Source: CAZAQS01 sp964486825 (GTDB lineage Bacteria; Chloroflexota; Anaerolineae; Anaerolineales; UBA4823). Taken from it: a stretch of DNA of 13,085 bases. Below are positions 1 to 6,978 of the stretch, one piece after another. The DNA lies in NCBI GenBank assembly GCA_964486825.1, contig CAZAQS010000123.1, forward strand, positions 1 through 13,085, read 5' to 3'. Below the pieces are notes generated by a model. The model ran no database searches and was not told the DNA's origin. It was given only the letters and a program-made list of their open reading frames with translations. Within the stretch, counting starts at the first letter, position 1. Every line of letters begins with the position of its first letter. The position numbers and the translations under genes were made by a program.

Positions 1-1364
1 GCCATATCGTCGCTCACGAGCCCGGCGCCCCGGCGGTGCTATATATCGACCTGCACCTGCTGCATGAGGTCACTTCCCCGCAGGCTTTCGACGGCCTGCA
101 GGCCAGGGGCTTGCCCGTCCGCCGTCCCGACCGCAGCCTGGCGACCCTGGATCATTCCACGCCTACCCTGCACCTGTCCTTACCCTTGCTGGATGAGGTC
201 TCGGCCAACCAGCTTCGGCGATTGGCGGATAACTGCCGGCGGCACGGCATCCAATTGTTCGACCTGGACAGCAGCCAGCGCGGCATCGTGCATGTCATCG
301 GGCCCGAGCTGGGCGCCACCCAACCCGGCATGACCATCGTCTGCGGAGACAGCCACACAGCCACCCATGGCGCCTTCGGCGCTTTGGCCTTCGGGATCGG
401 CACCAGCGAAGTGGAGCATGTTTTGGCCACCCAATGCCTCTTGCAGCTCCGTCCGAAGACCTTCCAGGTGAGCTTCGAAGGCCGCCTTTCCCCGGGCGTG
501 ACCGCCAAGGATATGATCCTGGCCTTGATCGCCAGGATCGGCATCGGCGGCGGCACCGGCTCGGTCATCGAGTACGCCGGCCCGGCAGTGCGCGCCCTGG
601 ACATGGAAGAGCGCATGACCCTCTGCAATATGTCCATCGAGGCCGGCGCTCGCGCCGGGATGATCGCCCCGGACGAGGTTACCTTTGAGTACCTGGCCGG
701 CCGGCCCTTTGCCCCCCAACAGGCTGCCTGGGACGTAGCCGTCGAGCACTGGCGTGGTTTGCCATCTGACCCGGGGGCTGTATTCGACCAGGTCTTGAGC
801 ATGGATGTCTCCGGTCTGCAGCCTATGATCACCTACGGCACGAACCCCGGCATGGCCATCCCCATCGCCGACCCTATCCCGGACCCGGGGGACGAGCCCG
901 ACTCCGCCCGGCGGGCAGCCCAGGAGCAGGCCTTACGTTATATGGATCTGGTCCCCGGGCTCCCTCTGGCAGGCCATCCTGTGGATGTGGTCTTCATCGG
1001 TAGCTGCACGAACTCGCGCCTGTCCGATCTGCGTGCGGCGGCCTCGTTGATGAAGGGCCGCCGGGTGGCAGACGGAGTGCGCTTGCTGGTCGTCCCCGGC
1101 TCAGAAGAAATCCGCCGCCAGGCCGAGGCTGAAGGCCTGGACCGCGTCTTTCGGGAAGCGGGCGGAGAGTGGCGCTATTCAGGCTGTAGCATGTGCATCG
1201 CCATGAACGGCGACGAGTTGCAACCCGGCCAATACGCCGTCAGCACCAGCAACCGCAACTTCGTCGGCCGTCAAGGTCAAGATTCAAGAACTTTCCTTGC
1301 CAGCCCCATCACCGCCGCCGCCGCCGCCCTGACCGGGCGGGTCACAGATCCCAGGAGTCTTTAA
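1..1364 (+). CDS. leuC: 3-isopropylmalate dehydratase large subunit (5' partial)
   Basis: Large subunit of the [4Fe-4S] isomerase that converts 2-isopropylmalate to 3-isopropylmalate (leucine) and, with a CimA, citramalate to 3-methylmalate (isoleucine). It works with LeuD in the cytoplasm. The reading frame is open from the first complete codon at position 3, starting HIVAHEPGAPAVLYIDLH, which is family sequence upstream of the GTG at 36. The gene is therefore cut by the window edge and 36 is not its start; roughly a dozen residues are missing. Visible motifs are CGDSHTATHGAFGALAFGIG, GSCTNSR and GCSMC. The three cluster cysteines are codons 1005-1007, 1185-1187 and 1194-1196. STSNRNFVGRQG near the end is typical of bacterial LeuC. 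TAA is followed at once by the leuD ATG, implying coupled translation. First gene seen of the leuC-leuD-cimA-leuB-ilvE operon. Confidence 0.97.
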   Translation, partial: HIVAHEPGAPAVLYIDLHLLHEVTSPQAFDGLQARGLPVRRPDRSLATLDHSTPTLHLSLPLLDEVSANQLRRLADNCRRHGIQLFDLDSSQRGIVHVIGPELGATQPGMTIVCGDSHTATHGAFGALAFGIGTSEVEHVLATQCLLQLRPKTFQVSFEGRLSPGVTAKDMILALIARIGIGGGTGSVIEYAGPAVRALDMEERMTLCNMSIEAGARAGMIAPDEVTFEYLAGRPFAPQQAAWDVAVEHWRGLPSDPGAVFDQVLSMDVSGLQPMITYGTNPGMAIPIADPIPDPGDEPDSARRAAQEQALRYMDLVPGLPLAGHPVDVVFIGSCTNSRLSDLRAAASLMKGRRVADGVRLLVVPGSEEIRRQAEAEGLDRVFREAGGEWRYSGCSMCIAMNGDELQPGQYAVSTSNRNFVGRQGQDSRTFLASPITAAAAALTGRVTDPRSL

Positions 1365-1967
1365 ATGCAGCCCTTCCAAAAGTTTTCTTCGAACATGATC
1401 CCCCTGCCGCGGGAAAATGTGGACACAGACCAGATCATCCCGGCCCGCTACCTGAAGGTCGTCGATAAAGCCGGCCTCACCGGAGGCCTGTTCGCCGGAT
1501 GGCGGTACCTGCCGGACGGCAGCCCCGACCCTGCCTTTCCACTCAACCAGCCGGTTTATCAAGGCAGCCAGATCTTGCTGGCCGGGGATAACTTCGGCTG
1601 TGGCTCATCTCGCGAGCATGCCCCCTGGGCATTGACCGGCTGGGGCATCCGGGCCGTGGTCAGCACCTCCTTCGCGGATATCTTCTACAGCAACGCCTTG
1701 AAGAACAGCCTGCTTCCCATCGTGGTCTCCAGTTCGGAGCTTCAAACATTGTTTCGACTGTGTAAGAATGACCCCACCGCCCAGGTTACCCTCGACCTGG
1801 CTGAGGAGCGCCTGGCCCTCCCGGATGGCTCCCGCCTGGCCTTTCCTATCGATCCCTTTAGCAAGTACTGTCTATTAGAAGGCGTAGACCAGTTGGGCTA
1901 TATCCTCAAGTTTGAGCCCCAGATCGCTGCCTACGAGCGCTCCCACCCCGCTATTAATCAGGTTTGA
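1365..1967 (+). CDS. leuD: 3-isopropylmalate dehydratase small subunit
   Basis: Small subunit (swivel domain) of isopropylmalate isomerase, partner of LeuC. The 200-residue product is full length for bacterial LeuD. Residues 18-31 (NVDTDQIIPARYLK) and 74-90 (GDNFGCGSSREHAPWAL) are the two family signatures; the second contributes substrate-binding loop residues. TSFADIFYSNALKN follows as expected. The ATG directly abuts the leuC stop, and an AGGAG at 1353-1357, inside the leuC end, lies 7 bases before it. This arrangement suggests the two subunits are made in step by translational coupling. The stop is 10 bases before cimA. I see no anomaly. With CimA next door, the LeuCD complex probably handles both 2-isopropylmalate and citramalate, which is an inference from context. 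Confidence 0.97.
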   Translation: MQPFQKFSSNMIPLPRENVDTDQIIPARYLKVVDKAGLTGGLFAGWRYLPDGSPDPAFPLNQPVYQGSQILLAGDNFGCGSSREHAPWALTGWGIRAVVSTSFADIFYSNALKNSLLPIVVSSSELQTLFRLCKNDPTAQVTLDLAEERLALPDGSRLAFPIDPFSKYCLLEGVDQLGYILKFEPQIAAYERSHPAINQV

Positions 1968-1977
1968 AAGGGCCTCG

Positions 1978-3558
1978 ATGTCTACCATGAACCCGATCTA
2001 CCTCTACGATACCACCTTACGAGACGGCGCCCAACGGGAAGGCATCTCACTTTCGGTTGAGGACAAGCTCAAGATCGCCCGCCGCCTGGATGAGTTCGGC
2101 ATGCATTATATCGAGGGGGGCTGGCCTGGTTCCAATCCCAAGGACGCGGCCTTCTTCGAACGCATGCGCCTAGCGCCTCTGCGCCAGGCCCGGCTGGCAG
2201 CCTTCGGCTCTACGGTGAAAAAAGGGTTTAACCCCGAAGACGACCAGGGTATGCGGGCCTTGCTGGCTGCCGAGACCCCCGTGGTGACCCTGGTCGGAAA
2301 GAGCTGGGATCTGCACGTTGTGGATGTACTGGAGACCAGCCTGGCTGAGAATTTGCGCATGATTGCCGCCAGCGTTGCCTACCTGAAGTCCCTGGGGAAG
2401 GAAGTAGTCTATGACGCAGAGCACTTCTTCGATGGCTATAAAGCCAACCCCGAATATGCCTTGGAAACGCTGGGCGCAGCCGCCTCTCATGGAGCTGACG
2501 TCCTGGTGCTGTGCGAGACCAACGGCGGCGCACTGCCCTGGGAGGTGGAAGAGGCCGTCCGGGCAGTAAGTGGGCGCTTCTCTACCATGTTGGGCATCCA
2601 CACGCACGATGATAGCGGCTGTGGGGTCGCAAACACGCTGGCTGCTGTGCGGGCCGGGGCTGTGCATGTCCAGGGCACCATTAACGGCTACGGTGAGCGC
2701 GTCGGAAATGCCAACCTCTGCACCCTCATTCCGGATATGCAGCTCAAGATGGGCCTTTCCTGCCTGCCTCCCGAAAAGCTGAGCGGCCTGACGGAGCTGT
2801 CGTATTTCGTGGCCGAGGTAGCCAACCTGCCTCACGACCGCTGCGCTCCTTTCGTCGGATCGAGCGCCTTCGCACATAAGGGCGGTATCCACGTGGACGC
2901 TGTCCGCAAGAACGAAGCCTCCTACCAGCACCTGGATCCCGGGGCTGTGGGCAACCGCCGCCGGACCGTCGTTTCCGAGCTGTCGGGCCGGGGCAATTTG
3001 TTGGAGAAGTCGCAGCAGTTCGGCCTGGACGTCGATACGGAAGAAGCCCGCCAGGTCCTGGCCCGCATCAAGCTGCTCGAATCCCAGGGATTTACCTTCG
3101 AGGGCGCCGAAGCCTCCGTGGCCGTCATGCTTTACAGGCTGAAGCCGGGATACCGGCCTCCCTTCGAGCTGATCGATTTCACGGTCGTCGTCGAGCACCG
3201 CCAGGGGCGTGGCATGCTGGCAGAAGCCACGGTGAAGGTGCGTATCGGAGAGCGTGTGCTGCACACCGCCGCCGAAGGCAACGGCCCGGTCAGCGCGCTG
3301 GATGCAGCGCTTCGCAAGGCCTTGCTGGATGTTTATCCAAAGCTGGGCCAAATCCGCCTGGACGATTACAAGGTGCGTATCCTGGACAGCGAAAATGGCA
3401 CTTCCGCAGGGGTGCGGGTTTTGATCGATACCAAGAATGGATCTCATCAGTGGAGCACCGTCGGCGCCAGCAGCAATATCATCGAAGCCAGTTGGCAGGC
3501 CATGGCTGATAGCATGGAATATGCCTTGATGGATGGCTTCACAATACAAGGATTGTAG
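1978..3558 (+). CDS. cimA: Citramalate synthase (2-isopropylmalate/homocitrate synthase family)
   Basis: Condenses pyruvate and acetyl-CoA to (R)-citramalate, the entry to threonine-independent isoleucine synthesis. From the ATG at 1978 it has 526 residues. An HMGL-like barrel comes first: LYDTTLRDGAQREG from residue 9, with metal ligand Asp16; HTHDDSGCGVANT with His208 and His210; QGTINGYGERVGNANL; then HKGGIHVDAV at 300. A LeuA-type C-terminal regulatory domain runs from about residue 398 and may bind isoleucine as feedback inhibitor. The GGWPGSNPKD motif after the first strand marks the citramalate synthase subgroup rather than true LeuA. Start choice: the frame is open from 1912, inside leuD, but GAAAGGG at 1966-1972 sits just before 1978 and the family's first strand begins right after; an ATG at 1987 is also possible. 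Substrate choice is inferred from family resemblance, so an unusual LeuA or homocitrate synthase remains an alternative. Confidence 0.9.
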   Translation: MSTMNPIYLYDTTLRDGAQREGISLSVEDKLKIARRLDEFGMHYIEGGWPGSNPKDAAFFERMRLAPLRQARLAAFGSTVKKGFNPEDDQGMRALLAAETPVVTLVGKSWDLHVVDVLETSLAENLRMIAASVAYLKSLGKEVVYDAEHFFDGYKANPEYALETLGAAASHGADVLVLCETNGGALPWEVEEAVRAVSGRFSTMLGIHTHDDSGCGVANTLAAVRAGAVHVQGTINGYGERVGNANLCTLIPDMQLKMGLSCLPPEKLSGLTELSYFVAEVANLPHDRCAPFVGSSAFAHKGGIHVDAVRKNEASYQHLDPGAVGNRRRTVVSELSGRGNLLEKSQQFGLDVDTEEARQVLARIKLLESQGFTFEGAEASVAVMLYRLKPGYRPPFELIDFTVVVEHRQGRGMLAEATVKVRIGERVLHTAAEGNGPVSALDAALRKALLDVYPKLGQIRLDDYKVRILDSENGTSAGVRVLIDTKNGSHQWSTVGASSNIIEASWQAMADSMEYALMDGFTIQGL

Positions 3559-3560
3559 TT

Positions 3561-4661
3561 ATGGAAGCGTTGATTGCAGTTTTACCTGGGGATGGGATCG
3601 GAAGAGAAGTTACCTCGGCTGCTGGAGAAGTGTTAACCAGGGTCGCCCTGTGCTTTGGCCACAGCTTTCAGCTCTGCGAGCACGCCGTGGGAGGGGCCGC
3701 CATCGATCGTTTTGGCGACCCGCTGCCCGCGGCTACCTTGCACGGCTGCCGCACTGCAGATGCCGTTTTGCTCGGGGCGGTAGGCGGCCCGGCATGGGAT
3801 GACCCGACCGCCAGCCTGCGTCCTGAGCAGGGGTTGCTACGCCTGCGGAAGGAGCTCGACCTGTTCGGAAACCTGCGACCGGTCAAGCCTCACCCGCATC
3901 TCAGAGAAGCTTCCCCACTGCGCCCCGAGCTGCTTTCACACGTGGACATTTTATTCGTGCGCGAGCTGACCGCTGATATCTATTTCGGTGAGCCGCGCCT
4001 TCGCCGGCAGGTAGGCGGACAGGTCCAGGCTGTCGACACCATGACGTATACCGAAAGCGAGATCGAGCGGGTCGCTCACCTGGCATTCTCCCTGGCCCGC
4101 CAGCGCCGAGGCTCGCTTACCTCGATCGATAAGGCCAATGTCCTGGAATGTTCGCGGCTGTGGCGCCAGACGGTGAGCCGCGTGGCTGCTGAGTTCCCAG
4201 ATGTTTCTCTCGAGCATATGCTGGTGGACGCGGCTGCCATGCACCTGCTCAGCCGCCCGGCCTCCTTCGACGTCATCCTGACCGGCAACCTGTTTGGCGA
4301 TATCCTGACCGACGAGGCCTCGCTCCTATCCGGCTCCATGGGCAACCTGCCCTCCGCCTCGCTCGGTCCATCCCTGAACCGCTTCGGTCTACCGCTTGGC
4401 CTGTACGAGCCCATCCATGGCTCCGCTCCCGACTTGATTGGAAAAGGGCTTGCCAACCCGATCGGGACGATCCTTTCCACTGCCCTGCTCTTACGACATT
4501 CCTTGGGCCTGGAATTGGAAGCCAGGGCAGTGGAAGAGGCCGTCGACCTGGCGATCATGGCGGGTTGTCGCACCCCGGATATCGGTGGGCGGGCCGGCAC
4601 GCCTCAAGTGACGGCTGCCATTCTAGAGCATATCAGCTGCCCGATCTTTATGACAGTTTAG
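3561..4661 (+). CDS. leuB: 3-isopropylmalate dehydrogenase
   Basis: NAD-dependent oxidative decarboxylase of 3-isopropylmalate, and of 3-methylmalate in the citramalate route. At 366 residues it is full length. Family motifs: GDGIGREV at 10-17, GAVGGPAWD at 72-80, RPEQGLLRLRK at 87-97, DTMTYTESEIERVA at 159-172, SIDKANVLE at 188-196, GNLFGDILTDEAS at 242-254, GSMGNLPSASLG at 258-269, and EPIHGSAPD at 283-291. Predicted substrate arginines are 94, 105 and 134, the catalytic Tyr/Lys pair is Tyr141/Lys191, and metal ligands are Asp223, Asp247 and Asp251. One oddity is VRELTADIYFGEPR at 133-146, where the family usually has two glycines in place of Ala138-Asp139. AAGGA at 3548-3552 gives the ATG a good ribosome binding site. 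The gene starts 2 bases after cimA stops, so it is certainly cotranscribed. Confidence 0.95.
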   Translation: MEALIAVLPGDGIGREVTSAAGEVLTRVALCFGHSFQLCEHAVGGAAIDRFGDPLPAATLHGCRTADAVLLGAVGGPAWDDPTASLRPEQGLLRLRKELDLFGNLRPVKPHPHLREASPLRPELLSHVDILFVRELTADIYFGEPRLRRQVGGQVQAVDTMTYTESEIERVAHLAFSLARQRRGSLTSIDKANVLECSRLWRQTVSRVAAEFPDVSLEHMLVDAAAMHLLSRPASFDVILTGNLFGDILTDEASLLSGSMGNLPSASLGPSLNRFGLPLGLYEPIHGSAPDLIGKGLANPIGTILSTALLLRHSLGLELEARAVEEAVDLAIMAGCRTPDIGGRAGTPQVTAAILEHISCPIFMTV

Positions 4662-4671
4662 GCATTATCTT

Positions 4672-4687
4672 GTTTCATATATGACAC
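4672..4687. repeat. Near-palindrome in the leuB-ilvE gap
   Basis: GTTTCATATATGACAC pairs with its own reverse complement at 14 of 16 positions; the core TCATATATGA at 4675-4684 is perfect. It lies in the only sizeable gap inside the operon, 20 bases before the ilvE start. It could be an operator, or an AT-rich site for an internal promoter, but a 10-base palindrome can arise by chance. Confidence 0.25.
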
Positions 4688-4706
4688 TGATTGAGGAGAC
4701 GTAATC

Positions 4707-5675
4707 ATGAGTATGAAATCGAGCTATATCTGGATGAACGGAGACCTGGTGGAATTCGAGAAAGCCACCATTCACTTCCTGACCCCGGCCCTGCATTATG
4801 GGGTTGGTGTGTTCGAAGGCATTCGCTCCTACGCCACCAACTACGGGCCGGCTGTCTTCCGTCTGCACGAGCATATGCAGCGCTTGCTGAACTCTGCCAA
4901 GGTATTGGGCTTTCGAGATTTCCCCTATTCCGTTGAAGAGCTCAAACAAGCCGTGCTATTGACCGTCAGCGCCAACGGTTTCGAGGAGTGCTATATCCGT
5001 CCCCTAGTCTACCTCACCGATGGCGGCTGGAACCTGACGGTGGATGGCGGTATGCCCGGTGTTGGCATCGCCGTATGGGAGTGGGGCCATTACCTTGGGA
5101 AGGAAGCCCTGGAAAAAGGGATCCGCGCCAATATTACCTCCTTTACTCGCCACCATCCTAACGTGATGATGACCAAAGCCAAGGTGACCGGAAATTACGC
5201 CAACAGCGTTCTGGCGAAGACCGAATCGGTCCGCCTGGGCTTCGATGAAGCCATCATGCTGGATACCCAGGGCTACGTGGCCGAGTGCACCGGAGAAAAT
5301 ATATTCCTGGTGCGGGAAAATAAGATCTATACCCCTCCCCCCGCGCCGGTCCTGGAAGGCATCACCCGCGACACGGTCATCACCCTCAGCCGCGACCTGG
5401 GCTATGAAATCATCGAGACACCCATCTCGCGCGACCAGTTGTATATCGCTGATGAAGTCTTCGTCAGCGGCACGGCCGCCGAGTGCATCGCACTGCGGGA
5501 GATCGATTTCCGCCAGATCGGAGCGGGAGTCATGGGGCCGGTTACCCGCCAGGTACAGGCCGCCTTCCAGAGCGCCATCCGCGGCCTGCACCCCCGCTCT
5601 GCCGGCTGGCTGGAGTATGTGAAGGCAGGTGCTTTTCCGCTGCCTGCTGTGCATGTACAGCAAGAGGCCAGCTGA
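4707..5675 (+). CDS. ilvE: Branched-chain amino acid aminotransferase
   Basis: PLP-dependent class IV transaminase that converts the 2-oxo acids of leucine, isoleucine and valine to the amino acids with glutamate as donor. The 322-residue product has the family layout: MNGDLVEFEKATIHFLTPALHYG at the start, FEGIRSY at 36-42, the Schiff-base lysine Lys159 in AKVTGNYANS, Glu193 in AECTGENIF, and the phosphate-binding end VFVSGTAAE at 251-259. GAGGAG at 4693-4698 sits 8 bases before the ATG at 4707; a second in-frame ATG at 4713 is less well placed. A 45-base gap separates it from leuB. It is the last gene of the operon, followed by a hairpin terminator. Class IV also includes D-amino acid transaminases and aminodeoxychorismate lyase, but context and motifs favour IlvE. 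Confidence 0.94.
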   Translation: MSMKSSYIWMNGDLVEFEKATIHFLTPALHYGVGVFEGIRSYATNYGPAVFRLHEHMQRLLNSAKVLGFRDFPYSVEELKQAVLLTVSANGFEECYIRPLVYLTDGGWNLTVDGGMPGVGIAVWEWGHYLGKEALEKGIRANITSFTRHHPNVMMTKAKVTGNYANSVLAKTESVRLGFDEAIMLDTQGYVAECTGENIFLVRENKIYTPPPAPVLEGITRDTVITLSRDLGYEIIETPISRDQLYIADEVFVSGTAAECIALREIDFRQIGAGVMGPVTRQVQAAFQSAIRGLHPRSAGWLEYVKAGAFPLPAVHVQQEAS

Positions 5676-5729
5676 CAGGTTTTTCTAGATTTCAAAAATC
5701 CTCTGCTGATAACCTATAAGTCAAGACAA

Positions 5730-5760
5730 AAAGAGAGCCGGGGCTAAGCCGGCTCTCTTT
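5730..5760. terminator. Bidirectional intrinsic terminator
   Basis: A perfect 12-base stem: AAAGAGAGCCGG at 5730-5741 pairs with CCGGCTCTCTTT at 5749-5760, with a 7-base loop. It ends the leu-ilv operon on the plus strand. On the minus strand the hairpin is followed by TTTTTGTC, a better U-tract, so it probably also ends the convergent protease gene. Confidence 0.85.
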
Positions 5761-5807
5761 CCTGGAAGAACTTCAGTCCAATTTGTGAAGAAAGTACCTG
5801 TCTATCC

Positions 5808-6698
5808 TTATTCCCATATATCAATAATCTCGATCTGGTTTACCTGGTCACCTGGAACGGTGGACAGGATCCAGTCGATCACCACTTGCTGGTCCGTGCG
5901 GAAGGCGAAATCGACACCCGCACAGACATGGCTCATGCCAAATGAAGTAATGCCTACGATGAGGTTGGAGCTAGAACTGCCATAAAACACCGGCCCGCCT
6001 GAGTCACCGAAGCATGTACCGCCTTTGCCACGGCCTGGGTTGGCTGTCGTTTGAAGATTGAAGCCAGCGGTATTGGCGCTGCGCAGGTTCACCAGCTTCG
6101 CTTCAGCCATGAGCCGTTCTCGGAAAGAGACTGTGAAGGCTGGATTGGTGTAGCTTAAGCCGTAGCCACTGACAGTAACGGTCAGGTCATGGAGGCCGCG
6201 CTGCGTGTCAAGGGGATCGAGAGTGCCCGCTGCTGCAAGCTGGCCATATTCGGGCAGAGAGATTGACTGATCGAGGATTACAAGCCCAACATCCCTGGTG
6301 TTCGGGAAGTCGGCGAAATCATTGAAATCGAAGTCATAAAGCTCGTTTGACGTGGCACAGGAGACGCCTAAAGTCCCATCGGCGCAGAATTCCGGATATC
6401 CCGAGACCGGGTCGATTTGAGTCTCTGGGTCGAAATTAGCACCCGCGTCCTGCTGGAAATATACACGCGCCGAGGATACACCGTCAGTGCAGTGTCCGGC
6501 GGTCAGAAATACGGTAGGTGTGAGCAACGAGCCCGAACAGCGGTGGCTGAACTCGCCTTCCTCGTCGTAGAACACCACCAGGCCAACGAACGGGTGTTCA
6601 AAATCCTTTACATAGTTGCCGGTAATGGCTAACACCGGCAGCGCCGTTATAGCGAGTCCTATCATCAGAGCAATGAAAACCATCATTGGCTTACGCAT
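5808..6698 (-). CDS. Secreted trypsin-fold serine protease (S1 family)
   Basis: The 296-residue product starts with a Sec signal peptide: basic MRKPMM, a hydrophobic core to about residue 20, and a likely cut after PVLA at 24. The chymotrypsin fold follows, with catalytic His69 in LTAGHC, Asp136 in NTRDVGLVIL and Ser233 in GDSGGP. Six cysteines fit three disulfides: 54-70 (the classic loop around His), 105-114 and 229-259. The residue six before the serine (trypsin 189) is Gly227, not Asp, so arginine/lysine specificity is unlikely; a hydrophobic or small P1 residue is more probable. There is no long propeptide, only the short ITGNYVKDFEHP stretch before the barrel. AGGAGG at 6706-6711 lies 7 bases upstream of the ATG. 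Base composition is visibly poorer in GC than its neighbours, which may point to transfer. Not linked in function to the operon beside it. Confidence 0.92.
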   Translation of the reverse strand: MRKPMMVFIALMIGLAITALPVLAITGNYVKDFEHPFVGLVVFYDEEGEFSHRCSGSLLTPTVFLTAGHCTDGVSSARVYFQQDAGANFDPETQIDPVSGYPEFCADGTLGVSCATSNELYDFDFNDFADFPNTRDVGLVILDQSISLPEYGQLAAAGTLDPLDTQRGLHDLTVTVSGYGLSYTNPAFTVSFRERLMAEAKLVNLRSANTAGFNLQTTANPGRGKGGTCFGDSGGPVFYGSSSSNLIVGITSFGMSHVCAGVDFAFRTDQQVVIDWILSTVPGDQVNQIEIIDIWE

Positions 6699-6705
6699 TA
6701 CATTT

Positions 6706-6711
6706 CCTCCT
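6706..6711 (-). promoter_or_regulatory. Ribosome binding site of the protease gene
   Basis: Minus-strand AGGAGG, 7 bases before the ATG whose first base is 6698. Another ATG at 6703-6701 lies between them but is out of frame, so the site and spacing fix the start at 6698. Confidence 0.75.
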
Positions 6712-6761
6712 TAACATTAGATTTTTAGATTATTCGCTGCCCCGCACAGCGTGGGAAGGCA

Positions 6762-6770
6762 AGTATAACA
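6762..6770 (-). promoter_or_regulatory. Possible extended -10 for the protease gene
   Basis: On the minus strand TGTTATACT at 6770-6762 matches an extended -10 (TGN then TATACT), about 64 bases before the protease ATG. I find no good -35 at 17 bases, which extended -10 promoters can lack. Weak evidence. Confidence 0.35.
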
Positions 6771-6804
6771 TGGCTTTGAAATACTCCCCTGGACAATTCT
6801 GCAA

Positions 6805-6861
6805 ACCGGCGGTAAACTCAATCCCAGGTGGGATATAATTGACCGGCGGTTTCCGCAATCC
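6805..6861 (+). repeat. Two 20-base imperfect direct repeats, 37-base period
   Basis: ACCGGCGGT-N6-AATCC occurs at 6805-6824 and again at 6842-6861, 14 fixed bases in the same spacing. The two copies flank the TATAAT at 6834-6839 in the spacer between divergent genes. Candidate operator pair for a regulator of the DUF368 gene, the protease, or both; a duplication relic is the alternative. Confidence 0.45.
6821..6839 (+). promoter_or_regulatory. Possible -10 box with overlapping inverted repeat
   Basis: A perfect TATAAT lies at 6834-6839. The inverted repeat ATCCC-AGGT-GGGAT at 6821-6834 overlaps its first base. The hexamer 17 bases upstream (GGTAAA) is a poor -35, so the promoter would need an activator if real. 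It would give the DUF368 gene a leader of about 130 bases. Confidence 0.35.
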
Positions 6862-6893
6862 GAAACACACGCTCACCTTCCGCAAAACATAAA

Positions 6894-6919
6894 CCGGGCT
6901 CTGCCCCAGGGCATCCCGG
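6894..6919 (+). other. Possible leader hairpin upstream of the DUF368 gene
   Basis: CCGGG at 6894-6898 pairs with CCCGG at 6915-6919, and inside it TGCC at 6902-6905 pairs with GGCA at 6910-6913 around a 4-base loop, with an uneven bulge (three bases against one). No T-run follows, so it is not an evident terminator. It would lie in the mRNA leader if transcription starts near 6846. Confidence 0.25.
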
Positions 6920-6978
6920 TATTGTTCTGGAACCTATAGGTGGGGCCGGTTTCACTTTGGGAGGGATTATTTTTTTAC

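Noticed and set aside
36..38. GTG at 36 as the leuC start
   Set aside because: Codons from position 3 already match LeuC (HEPG...A.LYIDLH), so the true start is outside the window.
152..832. Minus-strand open frame of 226 codons opposite leuC
   Set aside because: Shadow of leuC: low-complexity composition, no motif, no ribosome binding site.
1912..1977. Upstream extension of cimA by 22 codons into leuD
   Set aside because: It would overlap the leuD end, adds residues unlike the family, and lacks a ribosome site; the ATG at 1978 is well placed.
2170..3549. Minus-strand open frame of 459 codons opposite cimA
   Set aside because: It lies wholly antisense to a clearly conserved enzyme, shows no recognisable domain, and is explained by codon bias in GC-rich DNA.
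4076..4600. Minus-strand frame of 174 codons opposite leuB
   Set aside because: Antisense shadow of a conserved gene, rich in Ser/Arg/Pro with no domain.
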